Assembly: GCA_006212045.1 (NCBI GenBank)
Contig: PZPK01000001.1
Location: 186,001 to 250,000 of the forward strand
From: Oleiphilus sp.
Lineage (GTDB): Bacteria > Pseudomonadota > Gammaproteobacteria > Pseudomonadales > Oleiphilaceae
Direction of reading: 5' to 3'
DNA length: 64,000 nt
The stretch's first letter is position 1, and every line of letters starts with the position of its first letter. A program made the position numbers and the translations under genes. Under the pieces are notes generated by a model. The model did not search any database, was not told where the DNA came from, and was given only the letters and a program-made list of their open reading frames with translations. Below, one piece after another: positions 42,998 through 53,546 of this stretch.

Positions 42998-45985
42998 TTA
43001 TTTGTTGAGCGACTCAATCAGATCCTTGGCTTCCGCCTGCTGCTCTTCGTTACCTTCTTTTTCAACTTCCTGAAGGATATCGCGCGCACCATCAACATCG
43101 CCCATATCAATATAGGCTCGTGCCAGATCCAGCTTGGTTGAAGCCTCATCAGTTCCGTTGAGGAAATCAAAATCCTCATCATCCCCCAGGTCAGCTTCCA
43201 GCTCATCGCTGTCTGCCAACGCATCTACGGCTTCATCCAGAATATCATCACTGACGACGGCCTCTTCCTCGGGCTCCAGAACAGCATCCTTTTCCGCGCC
43301 TTCATCAGCGGACACATCCGTAGGCTCTGGCATTTCATCCTGATCGAGATCCAAAACCTCATCAGGAATACTCAGATCTTCCGGCAGCTCGATTTCGCTT
43401 TCCTGCTCTAACTCTTCGGAGAGCTCCAGGTCACCCAATTCCAGATCAAGCGCCTCGTCCAGCTCCGCCTCAGTATCTTCATCGGCTTCGCCAGTGAGCG
43501 AATCACCCTCATCCAATGTCAGGTCTTCATCGACCAGTTCCAGCGTTGCCGCATCCACATCCGGCTCAGCGTCGGTCGACACTTCTTCGTCAAGATCAAG
43601 CACCGATGCGTCGACTTCATCCGACGCTTCAACATCATCTTCATCCGTCGTTTCGGAAACATCTTCTGAACCCGCTTCCCAATCGATACTGCCAGCGTCA
43701 GAATGCTCATCTTCGGCAGTTTCACTGCTTTGCGGCTCGAGATCAACTTCCGTATCCGCCGGGCTCGAAGCCGGAGAATCACCTTCAAGATCAATATCCA
43801 GATCCAGCTCCAGATCTTCTGATGCCAGATCTATTCCAAGGTCTTCATCCTCATCTTCCTGTTCAACAGACTCGAAATCGAAACTGTTGTCCGGGGCCGT
43901 TTCAGACAGCTCATCTGCCGCCTGCATGGAGTCAGCCTCAGCAAGACTGCTCGCTTCAGGCTCCAGAATTTCGGCACTGTCTTTTTCAAAATGGGTCTCG
44001 CCGAGTTCCAGCGAATCGTCCTGCACACTCTCCCCACCCGAAGACATTGAAGCCTTGATCGCCAAAGCCTTTTCCATCGCCTCTGGATCCTGAATAGCCT
44101 CCAGCTCGCTGAGCTGCCGATCAAATGCTTCGCTGTCACCGGTTTCAGCGTAAACCTCAAGCAGCTTGAGACGATAATCCGCTCGAACCGGATCCGAGGA
44201 TATACCCTGCTCCAGGACCGTGGCCGCCTGGTCCAGTCGCCCATAGGCAATATAGACATCGGCTTCGGCGATCACGTCTTCAGTTTCGCCACTTTTTTCC
44301 TCAGTTTCATGCTCGCCCGCAGCAGCCGAAGTCTGTTCATCCTCATCCAGGGCTTCGTCAAAGACGTCATCACCTTCCAGATCATCATGATGCTCGGAAT
44401 ATTCCTCTTCAAATGCAGGCTCTTCCGCAGCAACGCTTTCATTTTCCTGAGTATGCGCCAGTTGTTCGCGCTTGGCATTTCTATTCGAAATCAGCCATAG
44501 AATCAGCAACAGGACAATCAGGCCCGCCGCTGCGACCGCCTGATACAAGGGATTATTCAAGACCAGGTCAAACAGATTTTCTTCCCTCACAGGCATATTT
44601 TCCTGTACCTGCTTGGGAGCGGATTCTGGCTTTTGCTCGGTCGCTGGTGACACTGCCTTGGCTACTTTGGCCTCCGGCTCGTCGACTTCTTCGTCAACAA
44701 CCTCTTCATCAAGCACTTCCTCGTCTGCCACCGTTTCAGCGAGATCTGCCGTCGGTGTAGAAATTTCTGTCTCGCTGACGTCTGCTGACGTATCTTCGGA
44801 GGGCATTGCCTGATCTGCAGCAATGGTCGTAGCCTGCTCCATCTCGGATTTCAACCTGGCTTCTTCTTCGGCTCTTGCCTGAGCCTGCAAGCCCGCCAAC
44901 TGATCATTCTTCAACGCCAGCAAACGCTGCAAGGTTGCCAGCTGCTCTTCCAGATCGTCCACTCGGCCCGAAAGTTCTTTGTTCTCAAGGTTTGCCTTGT
45001 CCAGTTTTTCAAGCGTAATCGCCATATCAGCATCAACACCAGAACCGCCACCCTCTAGCGCCTCGTCACCGGAATCTGCCGTACCGACTGTATCTGCATC
45101 ATTCTTGGCAACCAGCAACTTCAGTTCATCACCGCCACGCGCTGCAACCGAAGCCTTCGCGGCCTGTTGAGTGCGACTGGCAGAGACAACCGGTTTGGAC
45201 TTGGCAGGACGCAATGCCTGATTCTGGGCAATTACTTCATTAATCGCTTGCGCCGCTGAGCGCTGTCTGATTTGGTCCAGAGTCGGCAGACGCAGCACCT
45301 GACCAGCTTTAAGTTTGTTGATGTTATCCCCGATAAAGGCACGAGGATTCAAATCCTGAATTGCCAGCATGACTTGCTGAGGACTGACTGAGCGATCCGG
45401 GCGAACCTTGGCAGCGATCTCCCAGAGCGTATCGTTAGATTCCGTGGGCCCATAACTGTTGGCAGGAGCAGATGGCGCAACCCGCCTGACTGGTGCCGGA
45501 GCAGGAGCGGGAATAGCAACCCGGTCAGCGCGCGGTTCTGGTGCTCGCGTGACCGCAGGTGCGGCCACCGGAGCAGCCGGTTCTTCAGCGAACAGAGGCG
45601 GATCAATCAGTAAGGCGTATTCCCGGAGCAAACGTCCACTGGGCCAAATGACTTCCACCAGGAAATTCAGAAACGGTTCGCGAACCGGTTTGGCCGAGGT
45701 CAGAATGACAACCAGATTACCCGCTGCATTTTTTTCAACTCTGAAACGCAAATCGGACAGAAAGTAAACGCGATCAACACCAGCTTTCAGAAACTCTTCG
45801 CGCGTCGCCAGGCCCGGCAAAATTTCATTTGCCTGCAACCCCTTCACGCTAACGAGCTCTATTTCGGCCCGAAGTGGTTGATTCAAGGAGCTTTTTACTT
45901 CCGCTTCCCCCAAACCGAGAGCATGAACCATGCTGGCGAAAGCCAGATTCAGCACCGCCACGGCAAAAGCCAGTTTGCGTATCAT
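42998..45985 (-). CDS. fimV: FimV/HubP-type peptidoglycan-binding polar protein
   Basis: About 995 residues. A signal peptide (residues 1-23) precedes the FimV N-terminal domain (LGLGEAEVKSSLNQPLRAEI). A LysM peptidoglycan-binding motif lies around 180-235 (DTLWEIAAKVRPDRSVSPQQ), followed by a coiled coil around 330-395 and one membrane helix near 480-505 (AVAAAGLIVLLLILWLI). A very long acidic cytoplasmic region rich in Asp, Glu, Ser and Leu follows, ending in the conserved FimV_C TPR unit (STKLDLARAYIDMGDVDGARD). It organises the cell pole and type IV pilus twitching in Pseudomonas. An alternative GTG start lies one codon upstream (45988). Confidence 0.93.
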   Translation of the reverse strand: MIRKLAFAVAVLNLAFASMVHALGLGEAEVKSSLNQPLRAEIELVSVKGLQANEILPGLATREEFLKAGVDRVYFLSDLRFRVEKNAAGNLVVILTSAKPVREPFLNFLVEVIWPSGRLLREYALLIDPPLFAEEPAAPVAAPAVTRAPEPRADRVAIPAPAPAPVRRVAPSAPANSYGPTESNDTLWEIAAKVRPDRSVSPQQVMLAIQDLNPRAFIGDNINKLKAGQVLRLPTLDQIRQRSAAQAINEVIAQNQALRPAKSKPVVSASRTQQAAKASVAARGGDELKLLVAKNDADTVGTADSGDEALEGGGSGVDADMAITLEKLDKANLENKELSGRVDDLEEQLATLQRLLALKNDQLAGLQAQARAEEEARLKSEMEQATTIAADQAMPSEDTSADVSETEISTPTADLAETVADEEVLDEEVVDEEVDEPEAKVAKAVSPATEQKPESAPKQVQENMPVREENLFDLVLNNPLYQAVAAAGLIVLLLILWLISNRNAKREQLAHTQENESVAAEEPAFEEEYSEHHDDLEGDDVFDEALDEDEQTSAAAGEHETEEKSGETEDVIAEADVYIAYGRLDQAATVLEQGISSDPVRADYRLKLLEVYAETGDSEAFDRQLSELEAIQDPEAMEKALAIKASMSSGGESVQDDSLELGETHFEKDSAEILEPEASSLAEADSMQAADELSETAPDNSFDFESVEQEDEDEDLGIDLASEDLELDLDIDLEGDSPASSPADTEVDLEPQSSETAEDEHSDAGSIDWEAGSEDVSETTDEDDVEASDEVDASVLDLDEEVSTDAEPDVDAATLELVDEDLTLDEGDSLTGEADEDTEAELDEALDLELGDLELSEELEQESEIELPEDLSIPDEVLDLDQDEMPEPTDVSADEGAEKDAVLEPEEEAVVSDDILDEAVDALADSDELEADLGDDEDFDFLNGTDEASTKLDLARAYIDMGDVDGARDILQEVEKEGNEEQQAEAKDLIESLNK

Positions 45986-46443
45986 CACTTGCTATCCTTT
46001 ATCTTAATGTATAACGCGGTATGCACATCAGAAAATGCAACCCTATCCCGACTTTCGCTGTTGCACTAAAAAACGGTTTAAGAATGTGCCACACATTATT
46101 GCTTTTATTCAAAAAAACGGATGGAACCTATTGGAAGTATTGTTGATAGCCAAAGAATTATCAACAAGACTTTCTGTTTCCAATTGTAAAGGTTGGCGGA
46201 ACGACTGATTCCAGCGCGAATGCCGTCACCGGGAAGTTCACCGACATATGACGCTGGTCTCTTTGGGATTCAAGGGAATAGCCATTTTCGCACACGCCTG
46301 CCCCACTCTTTATCGTCTACAAACGCAGGATCTTGAGCAGAATCAAATGAAATGAAAAATGGAAATATCTCGCGGGGCGAACCAACAAGTAGTGGCCCCG
46401 CGGTCATTATTGCTCAGTTTGTCGCAGCAACATCCATGAAAGA
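45986..46443. other. Intergenic region between asd and fimV, 458 nt
   Basis: There is no gene with support on either strand. It contains a terminator-like hairpin behind asd (46371-46402) and AT-rich DNA upstream of fimV (around 46060-46170, with TTATTGCTTTTATTC and AATTATCAACAAG), which probably holds the fimV promoter. Confidence 0.5.
46371..46402 (-). terminator. Candidate terminator after asd
   Basis: The 8-bp GC-only stem CGCGGGGC (46371-46378)/GCCCCGCG (46395-46402) has a 16-nt loop. On the minus strand it is followed by a T-rich but interrupted tract (ATATTTCCATTTTTC). It lies 41 nt after the asd stop. Confidence 0.55.
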
Positions 46444-47553
46444 TCAATCAAGCAGAATACGCAACATACGACGCAGAGGTTCTGCCGCCCCCCAGAGCAA
46501 TTGATCTCCGACGGTAAAGGCCGATATGTACTCAGGCCCCATTTGCAGCTTTCTGATCCGGCCAACCGGAATGCTCAAGGTGCCCGTGACTTTGGCTGGC
46601 GTCAGCTCCTGCACCGAGAGATCCCGATCATTGGGGATGACTTTCACCCAGTCATTCGCATTGGCGAGTTTCGTTTCGATATCTGCGACACTGATATCCT
46701 GTTTGAGTTTGATCGTCATCGCCTGACTATGACACCGCATCGCGCCAACACGTACACACAAACCGTCAATAGCAATCGGGTTTTGCGTCACACCAAGAAT
46801 CTTGTTGGTTTCGGCCCCTGCTTTCCATTCTTCTCGACTTTGGCCACTGGGTAACTGTGTGTCGATCCATGGAATCAGACTACCTGCCAACGGTACGCCG
46901 AACTGGTCGCAAGGAAACGCCTCTTCCCGCAAACGTCTTGCAACAGCCTGGTCAATCTCCAGAATCGCGCTGGCTGGGTCACTCAGCTGATCAGCAACCG
47001 TCTTATGAATATCGCCCATCTGGGAGATCAGTTCGCGCATGTGCTTGGCGCCTGAACCGGAGGCGGCCTGATAGGTCATTGGCGAGACCCACTCCACCAG
47101 ATCCTCGGCAAATAGCCCACCCAGTGCCAGCAACATCAGGCTTACCGTACAATTGCCTCCCACAAAATCCTTGATACCGTCGCGCAAAGCCGCATCAATC
47201 ACATGGCGATTCACCGGATCAAGAACGATGACTGCATTCTCTTCCATTCTCAAAGCCGAAGCTGCGTCAATCCAATAACCCTGCCAACCGCTGGCTCGCA
47301 GTTCCGGATACACACTCTTGGTGTAATCCCCTCCCTGACAGGTAATGATAATATCCATGTCTGCCAAGGCCGCAATGTCGTTGGCATCTTTCAGAGTATC
47401 CGGCCCCTGCCCTACATCCGGAGCTGCCTGCCCGAACTGGGAAGTGGTAAAGAAGAAAGGGGATACCTGAGCAAAGTCCCGCTCTTCAGTCATACGTTGC
47501 ATCAGCACCGAACCAACCATTCCGCGCCAACCGACCAAGCCTAGTTTTTTCAT
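46444..47553 (-). CDS. asd: Aspartate-semialdehyde dehydrogenase
   Basis: 369-residue enzyme (E. coli Asd is 367) that reduces aspartyl phosphate on the way to lysine, methionine and threonine. The NADP-binding start is [16 protein letters not shown]. The catalytic cysteine is Cys135 in [11 protein letters not shown], the same number as in E. coli, and the substrate histidine lies in [11 protein letters not shown]. It follows leuD by 46 nt; in Pseudomonas leuB separates them. It probably shares the leuCD transcript and ends before a hairpin. Confidence 0.95.
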   Translation of the reverse strand: MKKLGLVGWRGMVGSVLMQRMTEERDFAQVSPFFFTTSQFGQAAPDVGQGPDTLKDANDIAALADMDIIITCQGGDYTKSVYPELRASGWQGYWIDAASALRMEENAVIVLDPVNRHVIDAALRDGIKDFVGGNCTVSLMLLALGGLFAEDLVEWVSPMTYQAASGSGAKHMRELISQMGDIHKTVADQLSDPASAILEIDQAVARRLREEAFPCDQFGVPLAGSLIPWIDTQLPSGQSREEWKAGAETNKILGVTQNPIAIDGLCVRVGAMRCHSQAMTIKLKQDISVADIETKLANANDWVKVIPNDRDLSVQELTPAKVTGTLSIPVGRIRKLQMGPEYISAFTVGDQLLWGAAEPLRRMLRILLD

Positions 47554-47599
47554 ATCACTCTCGTTCCGTTCATCAATGTATTTCGTGTGGTTTCAGGTA

Positions 47600-48238
47600 T
47601 CACGCAAACAGCCAGGGTGCGGCCTTGCGACGCTCTTCCTCATAGCTTCGAATAGCGTCTGCATCCTCCAGCGTGACGCCGATGTCGTCCAGACCATTCA
47701 GCAAACAGTGCTTTCGAAATGCATCCACCTCAAATGTGAAAACGTCCCCACCCGGAGTAGTCACTGTCTGTTGCTCCAGATCAATTGCAAGTGCATATCC
47801 TTCTGAAGCCTCGACTTCACTGAACAGCTGATCAACCTCAGACTCGGTCAACACAATCGGCAGCAAACCATTTTTAAAGCAGTTGTTAAAGAAGATATCG
47901 GCAAAGCTGGGCGCAATGACACTGCGAAAACCAAAGTCATCCAGGGCCCAAGGTGCATGTTCACGCGACGACCCACAGCCAAAATTCTGTCTTGCCAGTA
48001 ACACACTGGCCCCCTGGTATCGCGCCTGATTCAAGACGAAATCCGGATTCAGTGGCCGGTTATCACAATCCTGATCGGGTTGCCCCTCATCCATGTAACG
48101 CAATTCATCAAAGAGATTCTTGCCGAAGCCTGTTCGCTTGATGGATTTCAGGAACTGTTTCGGAATAATCATATCGGTGTCAACGTTGGCTCTGTCCAGA
48201 GGCGCAACGAGACCGTTCATACTTGTAAATTGTTTCAT
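47600..48238 (-). CDS. leuD: 3-isopropylmalate dehydratase small subunit
   Basis: 212-residue swivel-domain subunit. Typical motifs are [19 protein letters not shown] and [14 protein letters not shown], with [17 protein letters not shown]. With LeuC it isomerises 2-isopropylmalate in leucine synthesis. It is 11 nt downstream of leuC. The next gene is asd, not the usual leuB. Confidence 0.96.
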   Translation of the reverse strand: MKQFTSMNGLVAPLDRANVDTDMIIPKQFLKSIKRTGFGKNLFDELRYMDEGQPDQDCDNRPLNPDFVLNQARYQGASVLLARQNFGCGSSREHAPWALDDFGFRSVIAPSFADIFFNNCFKNGLLPIVLTESEVDQLFSEVEASEGYALAIDLEQQTVTTPGGDVFTFEVDAFRKHCLLNGLDDIGVTLEDADAIRSYEEERRKAAPWLFA

Positions 48239-48249
48239 GTTTGCTCTCC

Positions 48250-49671
48250 TCAGGACTTCACAAATTCGCGAACATCAACAAAATGTCCGGCTACGGCCGC
48301 CGCCGCTGCCATGGCTGGACTGACCAGGTGAGTGCGCCCGCCAAACCCCTGACGTCCTTCAAAGTTCCGGTTTGACGTCGACGCGCAATGTTCACCCTGC
48401 CCGAGTTTGTCTGCATTCATAGCCAGACACATCGAACACCCGGGTTCACGCCACTCCAAACCGGCATCCGTAAATACCTTGTCCAGACCTTCCTGCTCGG
48501 CTTGAGCCTTGACCAGCCCTGAACCGGGCACGACAAGCGCCTGTTTCAATGAAGCGGCCACTTTTCTGCCTTTCACAACCTGAGCAGCCTGCCTCAAATC
48601 CTCGATTCTTGAATTGGTACACGAGCCGATAAACACACGATCCAGTTTGATCTCCGAAATTGGCATATCGGCCTTTAAACCCATGTACTGAAGTGCCCGT
48701 TCAACACCCTCTTTCTTAACGGCATCGTCAATACGCTCGGGATTAGGTACCGTTTCATGCACTGGCAATACCATCTCGGGCGATGTGCCCCAGGTGACCT
48801 GAGGTGCAATATCTGCAGCATTGATTTCAACCACTTTATCAAAATGTGCATCCGGGTCGCTTTTCAGATCCTGCCATGCAGCAACAGCCTTGTCCCAAAG
48901 ATCGCCTTTCGGTGCATAGGGCCGCCCTTTCACATAATCAATCGTGGTTTGATCTACCCCGATCACACCTACACGTGCGCCAGCTTCAATCGCCATATTG
49001 CATACGGTCATGCGCCCTTCCATCGACAATTCCTCGATCGCCTGTCCGGCAAACTCGATCGCACAGCCATTGCCGCCGGCCGTTCCGATACGGCCTATCA
49101 CCGCCAGCACGATATCCTTGCCGGTAATACCGGGCCCCACTGAACCATTGACCTTCACCAGCATATTCTTCATCTTTTTCTGCACTAGGGTCTGGGTCGC
49201 CAGTACGTGCTCAACCTCAGAGGTCCCGATACCGTGCGCCAATGCCCCGAACGCCCCGTGGGTGGAAGTATGCGAATCGCCGCATACCACCGTCATCCCC
49301 GGCAGAGTCGCGCCCTGCTCCGGACCAATGACATGTACGATACCCTGTCTCTGATCCAGCATTTTGAATTCAGTGATACCAAACTCCTCGCAGTTTTCAT
49401 CGAGTGTTTGCACCTGAATACGGGATACCGGGTCTTCGATACCGGCGACGCCTTCCTTGCGATCGGTGGTGGGTACATTGTGGTCCGGAGTTGCCAGATT
49501 GGCATCAATACGCCAAGGCGCCCGACCTGCCAACCGCAAACCTTCGAAAGCCTGCGGAGAAGTCACTTCATGCAACAACTGACGATCAATGTAGATCAGG
49601 GACGAACCATCAGCCCGCCGCTTTACTTCGTGGGCATCCCACAATTTGTCATATAACGTTTTACCGGCCAT
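48250..49671 (-). CDS. leuC: 3-isopropylmalate dehydratase large subunit
   Basis: 473-residue aconitase-family subunit holding a 4Fe-4S cluster. Cluster cysteines occur in [15 protein letters not shown] and in [12 protein letters not shown]. The substrate motifs [15 protein letters not shown] and [11 protein letters not shown] are present. The start is the ATG ending at 49671; an in-frame TTG at 49680 is rejected. It is divergent from the LysR gene, and the intergenic dyads at 49804-49835 could control it. It heads leuC-leuD-asd. Confidence 0.96.
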   Translation of the reverse strand: MAGKTLYDKLWDAHEVKRRADGSSLIYIDRQLLHEVTSPQAFEGLRLAGRAPWRIDANLATPDHNVPTTDRKEGVAGIEDPVSRIQVQTLDENCEEFGITEFKMLDQRQGIVHVIGPEQGATLPGMTVVCGDSHTSTHGAFGALAHGIGTSEVEHVLATQTLVQKKMKNMLVKVNGSVGPGITGKDIVLAVIGRIGTAGGNGCAIEFAGQAIEELSMEGRMTVCNMAIEAGARVGVIGVDQTTIDYVKGRPYAPKGDLWDKAVAAWQDLKSDPDAHFDKVVEINAADIAPQVTWGTSPEMVLPVHETVPNPERIDDAVKKEGVERALQYMGLKADMPISEIKLDRVFIGSCTNSRIEDLRQAAQVVKGRKVAASLKQALVVPGSGLVKAQAEQEGLDKVFTDAGLEWREPGCSMCLAMNADKLGQGEHCASTSNRNFEGRQGFGGRTHLVSPAMAAAAAVAGHFVDVREFVKS

Positions 49672-49803
49672 AACTATCAAACCCTTGTATTGGTATCGGC
49701 GGCATACCCTGCCTGTCGGCCTGATATTCCGCGAGTGTTCAGTTCAGGCATCATGGTATCGCTCGCCCGCAAATAAAACAAATTCATATTTATTATGCAT
49801 TGA

Positions 49804-49835
49804 ATTCCTATTTGGAATACCTAAACTAAAGGTAT
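49804..49835. promoter_or_regulatory. Overlapping LysR-type operator candidates upstream of leuC
   Basis: Two adjacent dyads lie in the divergent region 21 to 52 nt before the LysR gene: ATTCC-N5-GGAAT (49804-49818), which fits the LysR T-N11-A rule, and ATACCT-N7-AGGTAT (49817-49835). They are shared-edge palindromes and are a reasonable binding site for the adjacent regulator. Confidence 0.5.
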
Positions 49836-49855
49836 TGGACCAAACGGGAACCACC

Positions 49856-50743
49856 ATGGATATTGATGCCCTGCTAGCCTTCGTGAATGTTGTTAATGAA
49901 AAGTCGTTTTCGAATGCGGCCAAAGCCCTGCACATTACTCAACCTGCGATTACCAAACGCATACAGAATCTGGAAGGGCGCCTTAACGTGCAGTTGTTCG
50001 AACGCCTGCAACGTGAAATCGTGCTGACCGAGGCGGGCGAGACGCTGCTGCCCCACGCGTTGTCTATCCTGCATAATTTTGAAAATGCGCAGCAGGCCAT
50101 ACGTGATATTGATACCAAGGTCGCCGGTACGCTGCGCATTGTTGCAAGCCACCATATCGGCCTGCACCGTCTGCCGCTGATTCTGAAAGAATTCAGTCTG
50201 CATTATCCGGAGGTCGATTTGCAGTTAAATTTCCTGGATTCGGAGAGCGCCTACCCTCTGCTCCAGGACAATATTGCCGACATTGCCTTCATCACGATTC
50301 CTGAAAAGATCAAACCGGGATACACTTGCCACCTGGAATGGGACGACCCGATGAGTTTTATCTGTGCCAACAGTCACCCATTGGCGAAACTGACAACGGT
50401 CAAACCACGCGATCTTTCGCTGCACAATGCGATTCTGCCCTCGAAATCTACTCTCACCTATCGTGTCGTGGAACAGATATTCAAGAAAAACAAACTGACC
50501 CTGAATGCCAATATCCCGACTAATTATCTCGAAACGATGAAGATGATGGCTGACGTCGGCATGGGGTGGTCGGTGCTACCGAACACCATGATTGATGAAA
50601 ACCTGACGGTCTTGCCATTGGAGATACCCAATCTTACCCGAACTCTTGGCGCCATCAGCTATCGCAAGAAGCATTTGAGTAATGCCGCGGCAGCCTTTGT
50701 AGAGACCGCCGAAAGCATTTGGGGGAAATTGCAGAAACCCTAA
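49856..50743 (+). CDS. LysR-family transcriptional regulator divergent from leuC
   Basis: 295-residue regulator. The winged helix-turn-helix is ALLAFVNVVNEKSFSNAAK, then LHITQPAITKRIQNLE, with LFERLQREIVLTEAG. The effector domain starts around residue 95 (TLRIVASHHIGLHRLP). A LysR gene sits at this place in Pseudomonas too, which supports a role in leucine or isopropylmalate-responsive control of leuCD. The frame is open upstream to 49646, but the ATG at 49856 is where LysR homology begins. The stop overlaps the convergent TraF-like gene by 4 nt. Confidence 0.88.
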   Translation: MDIDALLAFVNVVNEKSFSNAAKALHITQPAITKRIQNLEGRLNVQLFERLQREIVLTEAGETLLPHALSILHNFENAQQAIRDIDTKVAGTLRIVASHHIGLHRLPLILKEFSLHYPEVDLQLNFLDSESAYPLLQDNIADIAFITIPEKIKPGYTCHLEWDDPMSFICANSHPLAKLTTVKPRDLSLHNAILPSKSTLTYRVVEQIFKKNKLTLNANIPTNYLETMKMMADVGMGWSVLPNTMIDENLTVLPLEIPNLTRTLGAISYRKKHLSNAAAAFVETAESIWGKLQKP

Positions 50744-52053
50744 AAACTGGCACCAAACTGAAGACTGGCACCGACCGTATCAGAACCACTGTCGGTCATA
50801 CCGGCCAATTCGATAGTACCGCCCAGAATATTGAAACCGAAGCCGGCACTGAGCAAGGTATTGGCACTACCGGCGATGTTATGACGTGCTCCGGCCCGTA
50901 ACTGAAAGGTCTCAAAAAAATCATATTCGGCACCAAGACCGAGATACTGAACATCGTCTTCATTCAGCAACGGTTTGGTTTTGGTCAGGTCCACATCGGC
51001 CGCCACAACATACGCATCACCCGCGTATGAAAGTCCCGCAGTCACCACCGGTTTCAACTCGACTTTCAGGCCGGGAACATCCACCTCTTCGGTCGAAATA
51101 TCATTGGCAGGAATCGTGGTTCCCTTGGTTTGAACCTTCATCGGCAGGACGTTAATGATTGCCAGGCCCGCCAGCCAGCGCTTGTCTCGATCCAGGAATG
51201 CGGCAGCCCCCAGGTCAAAATTGAATCCGTTTTTACTGACTTTGGTTTCCTTGAGTTCATCGGAGTCAAAATCATCAAAACTGTCGGCCCGGTAGCTGAA
51301 ATCATAGGCCCGAAAATCCACTACTTTGGGTGATACACCTAACGCGACCTGATGCCCGCCAAATTCGAAATTGCGCGCCAGATTGACCCCTGCCTGTGCA
51401 CTCGCGGCCCCTACACCGCGCACGGTCGATTGCAGGTCATCCTCGGACAGATCATAAGGGACATCGTCCGGATCGTTATAAACACCATCCGTTGCATCTT
51501 GAATAATTGTTTCGAGCAGAGTCTGATCACGATAGCTGAGTGTTGCCGCAATCCTTGCCGTGGTGGAAACAAATACCCCAATCCCAAGGTCCTGTGCCGG
51601 AATCTGAAAGGAAAAGCCCAAGCCGGCCTCGATCAGCGACTGGTCATTGTTGATGCGTTCCATTTCATCATTCAACCGTGTTGCCTGCCGTGCCAATTCT
51701 TCATTGGAGGCATCAATTGTTACAAGATTGGTGGTGTCATAATTTTCGATGGCAGCCTCAAAGGGCTCCAAATAATCCTTCTCGAAGTCATCAGCCGTAT
51801 CAATCAACTCGTCCTCGTCACGTGCTACGACATTGAGCGACGGCAGCAGCATACCGAAGCTATCGGACTTTTCCTTTTGCTCTACCGCCAGCAAGGCAGG
51901 ATTATAGAAGCTGCTCGCGGCCGGGCGTGCAGAGGTGACCCCTACACCACCCATGGCAAAGGCGCGGGCATCAAGGAATTTGGGAACACCGGCAAGCGCT
52001 TGTCCGGTCATCGCGGCAAGTGCCGTGGCGAGGGCTAAAGATCGATACTTCAT
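50740..52053 (-). CDS. TraF-like outer-membrane protein (PF13729 type)
   Basis: 437-residue predicted beta-barrel protein. The signal peptide KYRSLALATALAAMTGQALA is followed by the family opening FLDARAFAMGGVGVTSARPAASSFYNPALLA (read in pieces) with the AMGG and YNPA motifs, an acidic helical insertion around residues 80-140, and amphipathic strands to the C-terminal Phe. Such proteins are often labelled conjugal transfer TraF, which is a misnomer outside plasmids. They resemble FadL/PorV-like transporters. The role is unknown. It stands alone, convergent with the LysR gene. Confidence 0.78.
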   Translation of the reverse strand: MKYRSLALATALAAMTGQALAGVPKFLDARAFAMGGVGVTSARPAASSFYNPALLAVEQKEKSDSFGMLLPSLNVVARDEDELIDTADDFEKDYLEPFEAAIENYDTTNLVTIDASNEELARQATRLNDEMERINNDQSLIEAGLGFSFQIPAQDLGIGVFVSTTARIAATLSYRDQTLLETIIQDATDGVYNDPDDVPYDLSEDDLQSTVRGVGAASAQAGVNLARNFEFGGHQVALGVSPKVVDFRAYDFSYRADSFDDFDSDELKETKVSKNGFNFDLGAAAFLDRDKRWLAGLAIINVLPMKVQTKGTTIPANDISTEEVDVPGLKVELKPVVTAGLSYAGDAYVVAADVDLTKTKPLLNEDDVQYLGLGAEYDFFETFQLRAGARHNIAGSANTLLSAGFGFNILGGTIELAGMTDSGSDTVGASLQFGASF

Positions 52054-52130
52054 GCTGAAACTGTCCTGGCGAGATGCAGTGAAAATAGATAGATTAGTCT
52101 CTACAAGACTAGTCCACCCACGCCAGTTTT

Positions 52131-53480
52131 CTAGCCAACAGAGTCACATTCGGCAGAATCGGATCGCTTTTGTTCAGATAGGCGTCTCAGGCTGGTTTTT
52201 TCAAGCTCCTGATACAGGCTTTGATTCAGATTCTCACTGCACTGACGCACCGCATCAGACACCTGTAAATGCCGGTGCAAATCATACTGGTCGGCCCTGA
52301 CCGCGCGATAAATATCGGCCAGACTGATGCGATCTGTTGATCGCGCTGGTGCCAGATGTTCCGAATCCTCTCCTACCAGTAAAAGCAAACGGGCCTCAAT
52401 CAGGCGATCAATCACCTTTCGGGTCAGAATGCCCGGAATAAAGGGTATTGACTCTATGTCATTCTGGGACAGGGGCGTCTGATTGTTTTCATAGGCTCTC
52501 GCTGCCGCGACCATCACCTTCAAAGCCAACTGCTCGGATAACTCGGGGCTAAGCTCCACATTGTGGTGACGCGTTATGTAGTTCCCATGCTGAAAATAGA
52601 ATGCAATGCTGGAACCAATCAATAGAATCAGCCAATTCAGGTATAACCAGATCAACAAGACAATACCGACTGCAAAACCGCTATAAACGGCATCATACCG
52701 TGTAGAACTGACAACAAAACTGGTAAAGGCCAGACTCATCAATTGCCATACAACCCCGGCCACGAGAGCTCCCATAAGTGCCGATAACGGTCTTACCCTG
52801 GCATTCGGCATCAAAAGGTAAAAGAAGAAAAAACCCAGGATGATGGCAAAAAACGGCGTCAGTTTTGCCAGCAAAAGGAACAGGGTCCCAAAGGGTTCGA
52901 TCGAAAGCAGGCTATTTACAAACGGTAAATGCCGACTGGCCGCCGTCAGACTGACCGCCAGCATCATCACCAACGGACCCAGAAATATTGCGCTCAGGTA
53001 ATTACTGAACCGACGAGCCATAGAACGCGGTCCGGGCGCATACCAGATCATGTTCAGCGCTTCTTCGATTTTATGTATCAGCGACATCACAGTGTAAAAC
53101 AGTACCGCCAGACCAATCGCACCCAGTACACCAACGTTCATGTTTTCCACAAACTGCAAAACATTCTGGTGAATCTCCATGCCCTTTTCGCCCATCGGCT
53201 CAAAGAACTGGCGCAACATTGGTTCAAAACGCGCCTGAACATTAAAGGTTTTGAGTAGCGAAAAGGTCAGAGCCAATAAGGGAACAACAGATAAAATCGT
53301 GGTGTACACGAGCCCCATCGCCCGCAGCGTCAGTTTCCCCAGCGCGATATCCCTTCCCACGGCGTAGCAGATACGCAATAGCCTCCACAACGTGGCCTGC
53401 AAAGGAGCGGCACCGTCACTGAGCTCAGACAGCAGCCAGTTTTCCAACCGAATCTTCTGTGTGTTAATGAATTCGAACAT
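52131..53480 (-). CDS. YihY/UPF0761 family inner-membrane protein
   Basis: 449-residue polytopic protein. About six membrane helices span residues ~45-305, with the YihY pattern ALGLVYTTILSVVPLLALTFSL-like segment, FYTVMSLIHKIEEALNMIW and GALVAGVVWQLMSLAF. Once called ribonuclease BN, the family has no demonstrated nuclease activity. The C-terminal ~140 residues form a soluble winged-helix-like extension (FIPGILTRKVIDRLIEARLLLL), longer than E. coli YihY (290). The start is the ATG at 53480; the TTG at 53486 is rejected. It is divergent from the ABC transporter. Confidence 0.88.
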   Translation of the reverse strand: MFEFINTQKIRLENWLLSELSDGAAPLQATLWRLLRICYAVGRDIALGKLTLRAMGLVYTTILSVVPLLALTFSLLKTFNVQARFEPMLRQFFEPMGEKGMEIHQNVLQFVENMNVGVLGAIGLAVLFYTVMSLIHKIEEALNMIWYAPGPRSMARRFSNYLSAIFLGPLVMMLAVSLTAASRHLPFVNSLLSIEPFGTLFLLLAKLTPFFAIILGFFFFYLLMPNARVRPLSALMGALVAGVVWQLMSLAFTSFVVSSTRYDAVYSGFAVGIVLLIWLYLNWLILLIGSSIAFYFQHGNYITRHHNVELSPELSEQLALKVMVAAARAYENNQTPLSQNDIESIPFIPGILTRKVIDRLIEARLLLLVGEDSEHLAPARSTDRISLADIYRAVRADQYDLHRHLQVSDAVRQCSENLNQSLYQELEKTSLRRLSEQKRSDSAECDSVG

Positions 53481-53546
53481 GTACAATCCGTTTATCCCGT
53501 TTGTTCATATCAAACACTACTATTACTCACCTTAGACCACCACCTT

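Noticed and set aside
43494-44093. 199-residue Ser-rich plus-strand frame within fimV
   Set aside because: Composition simply mirrors the acidic Asp/Glu/Ser codons of the FimV tail on the other strand; no start signal.
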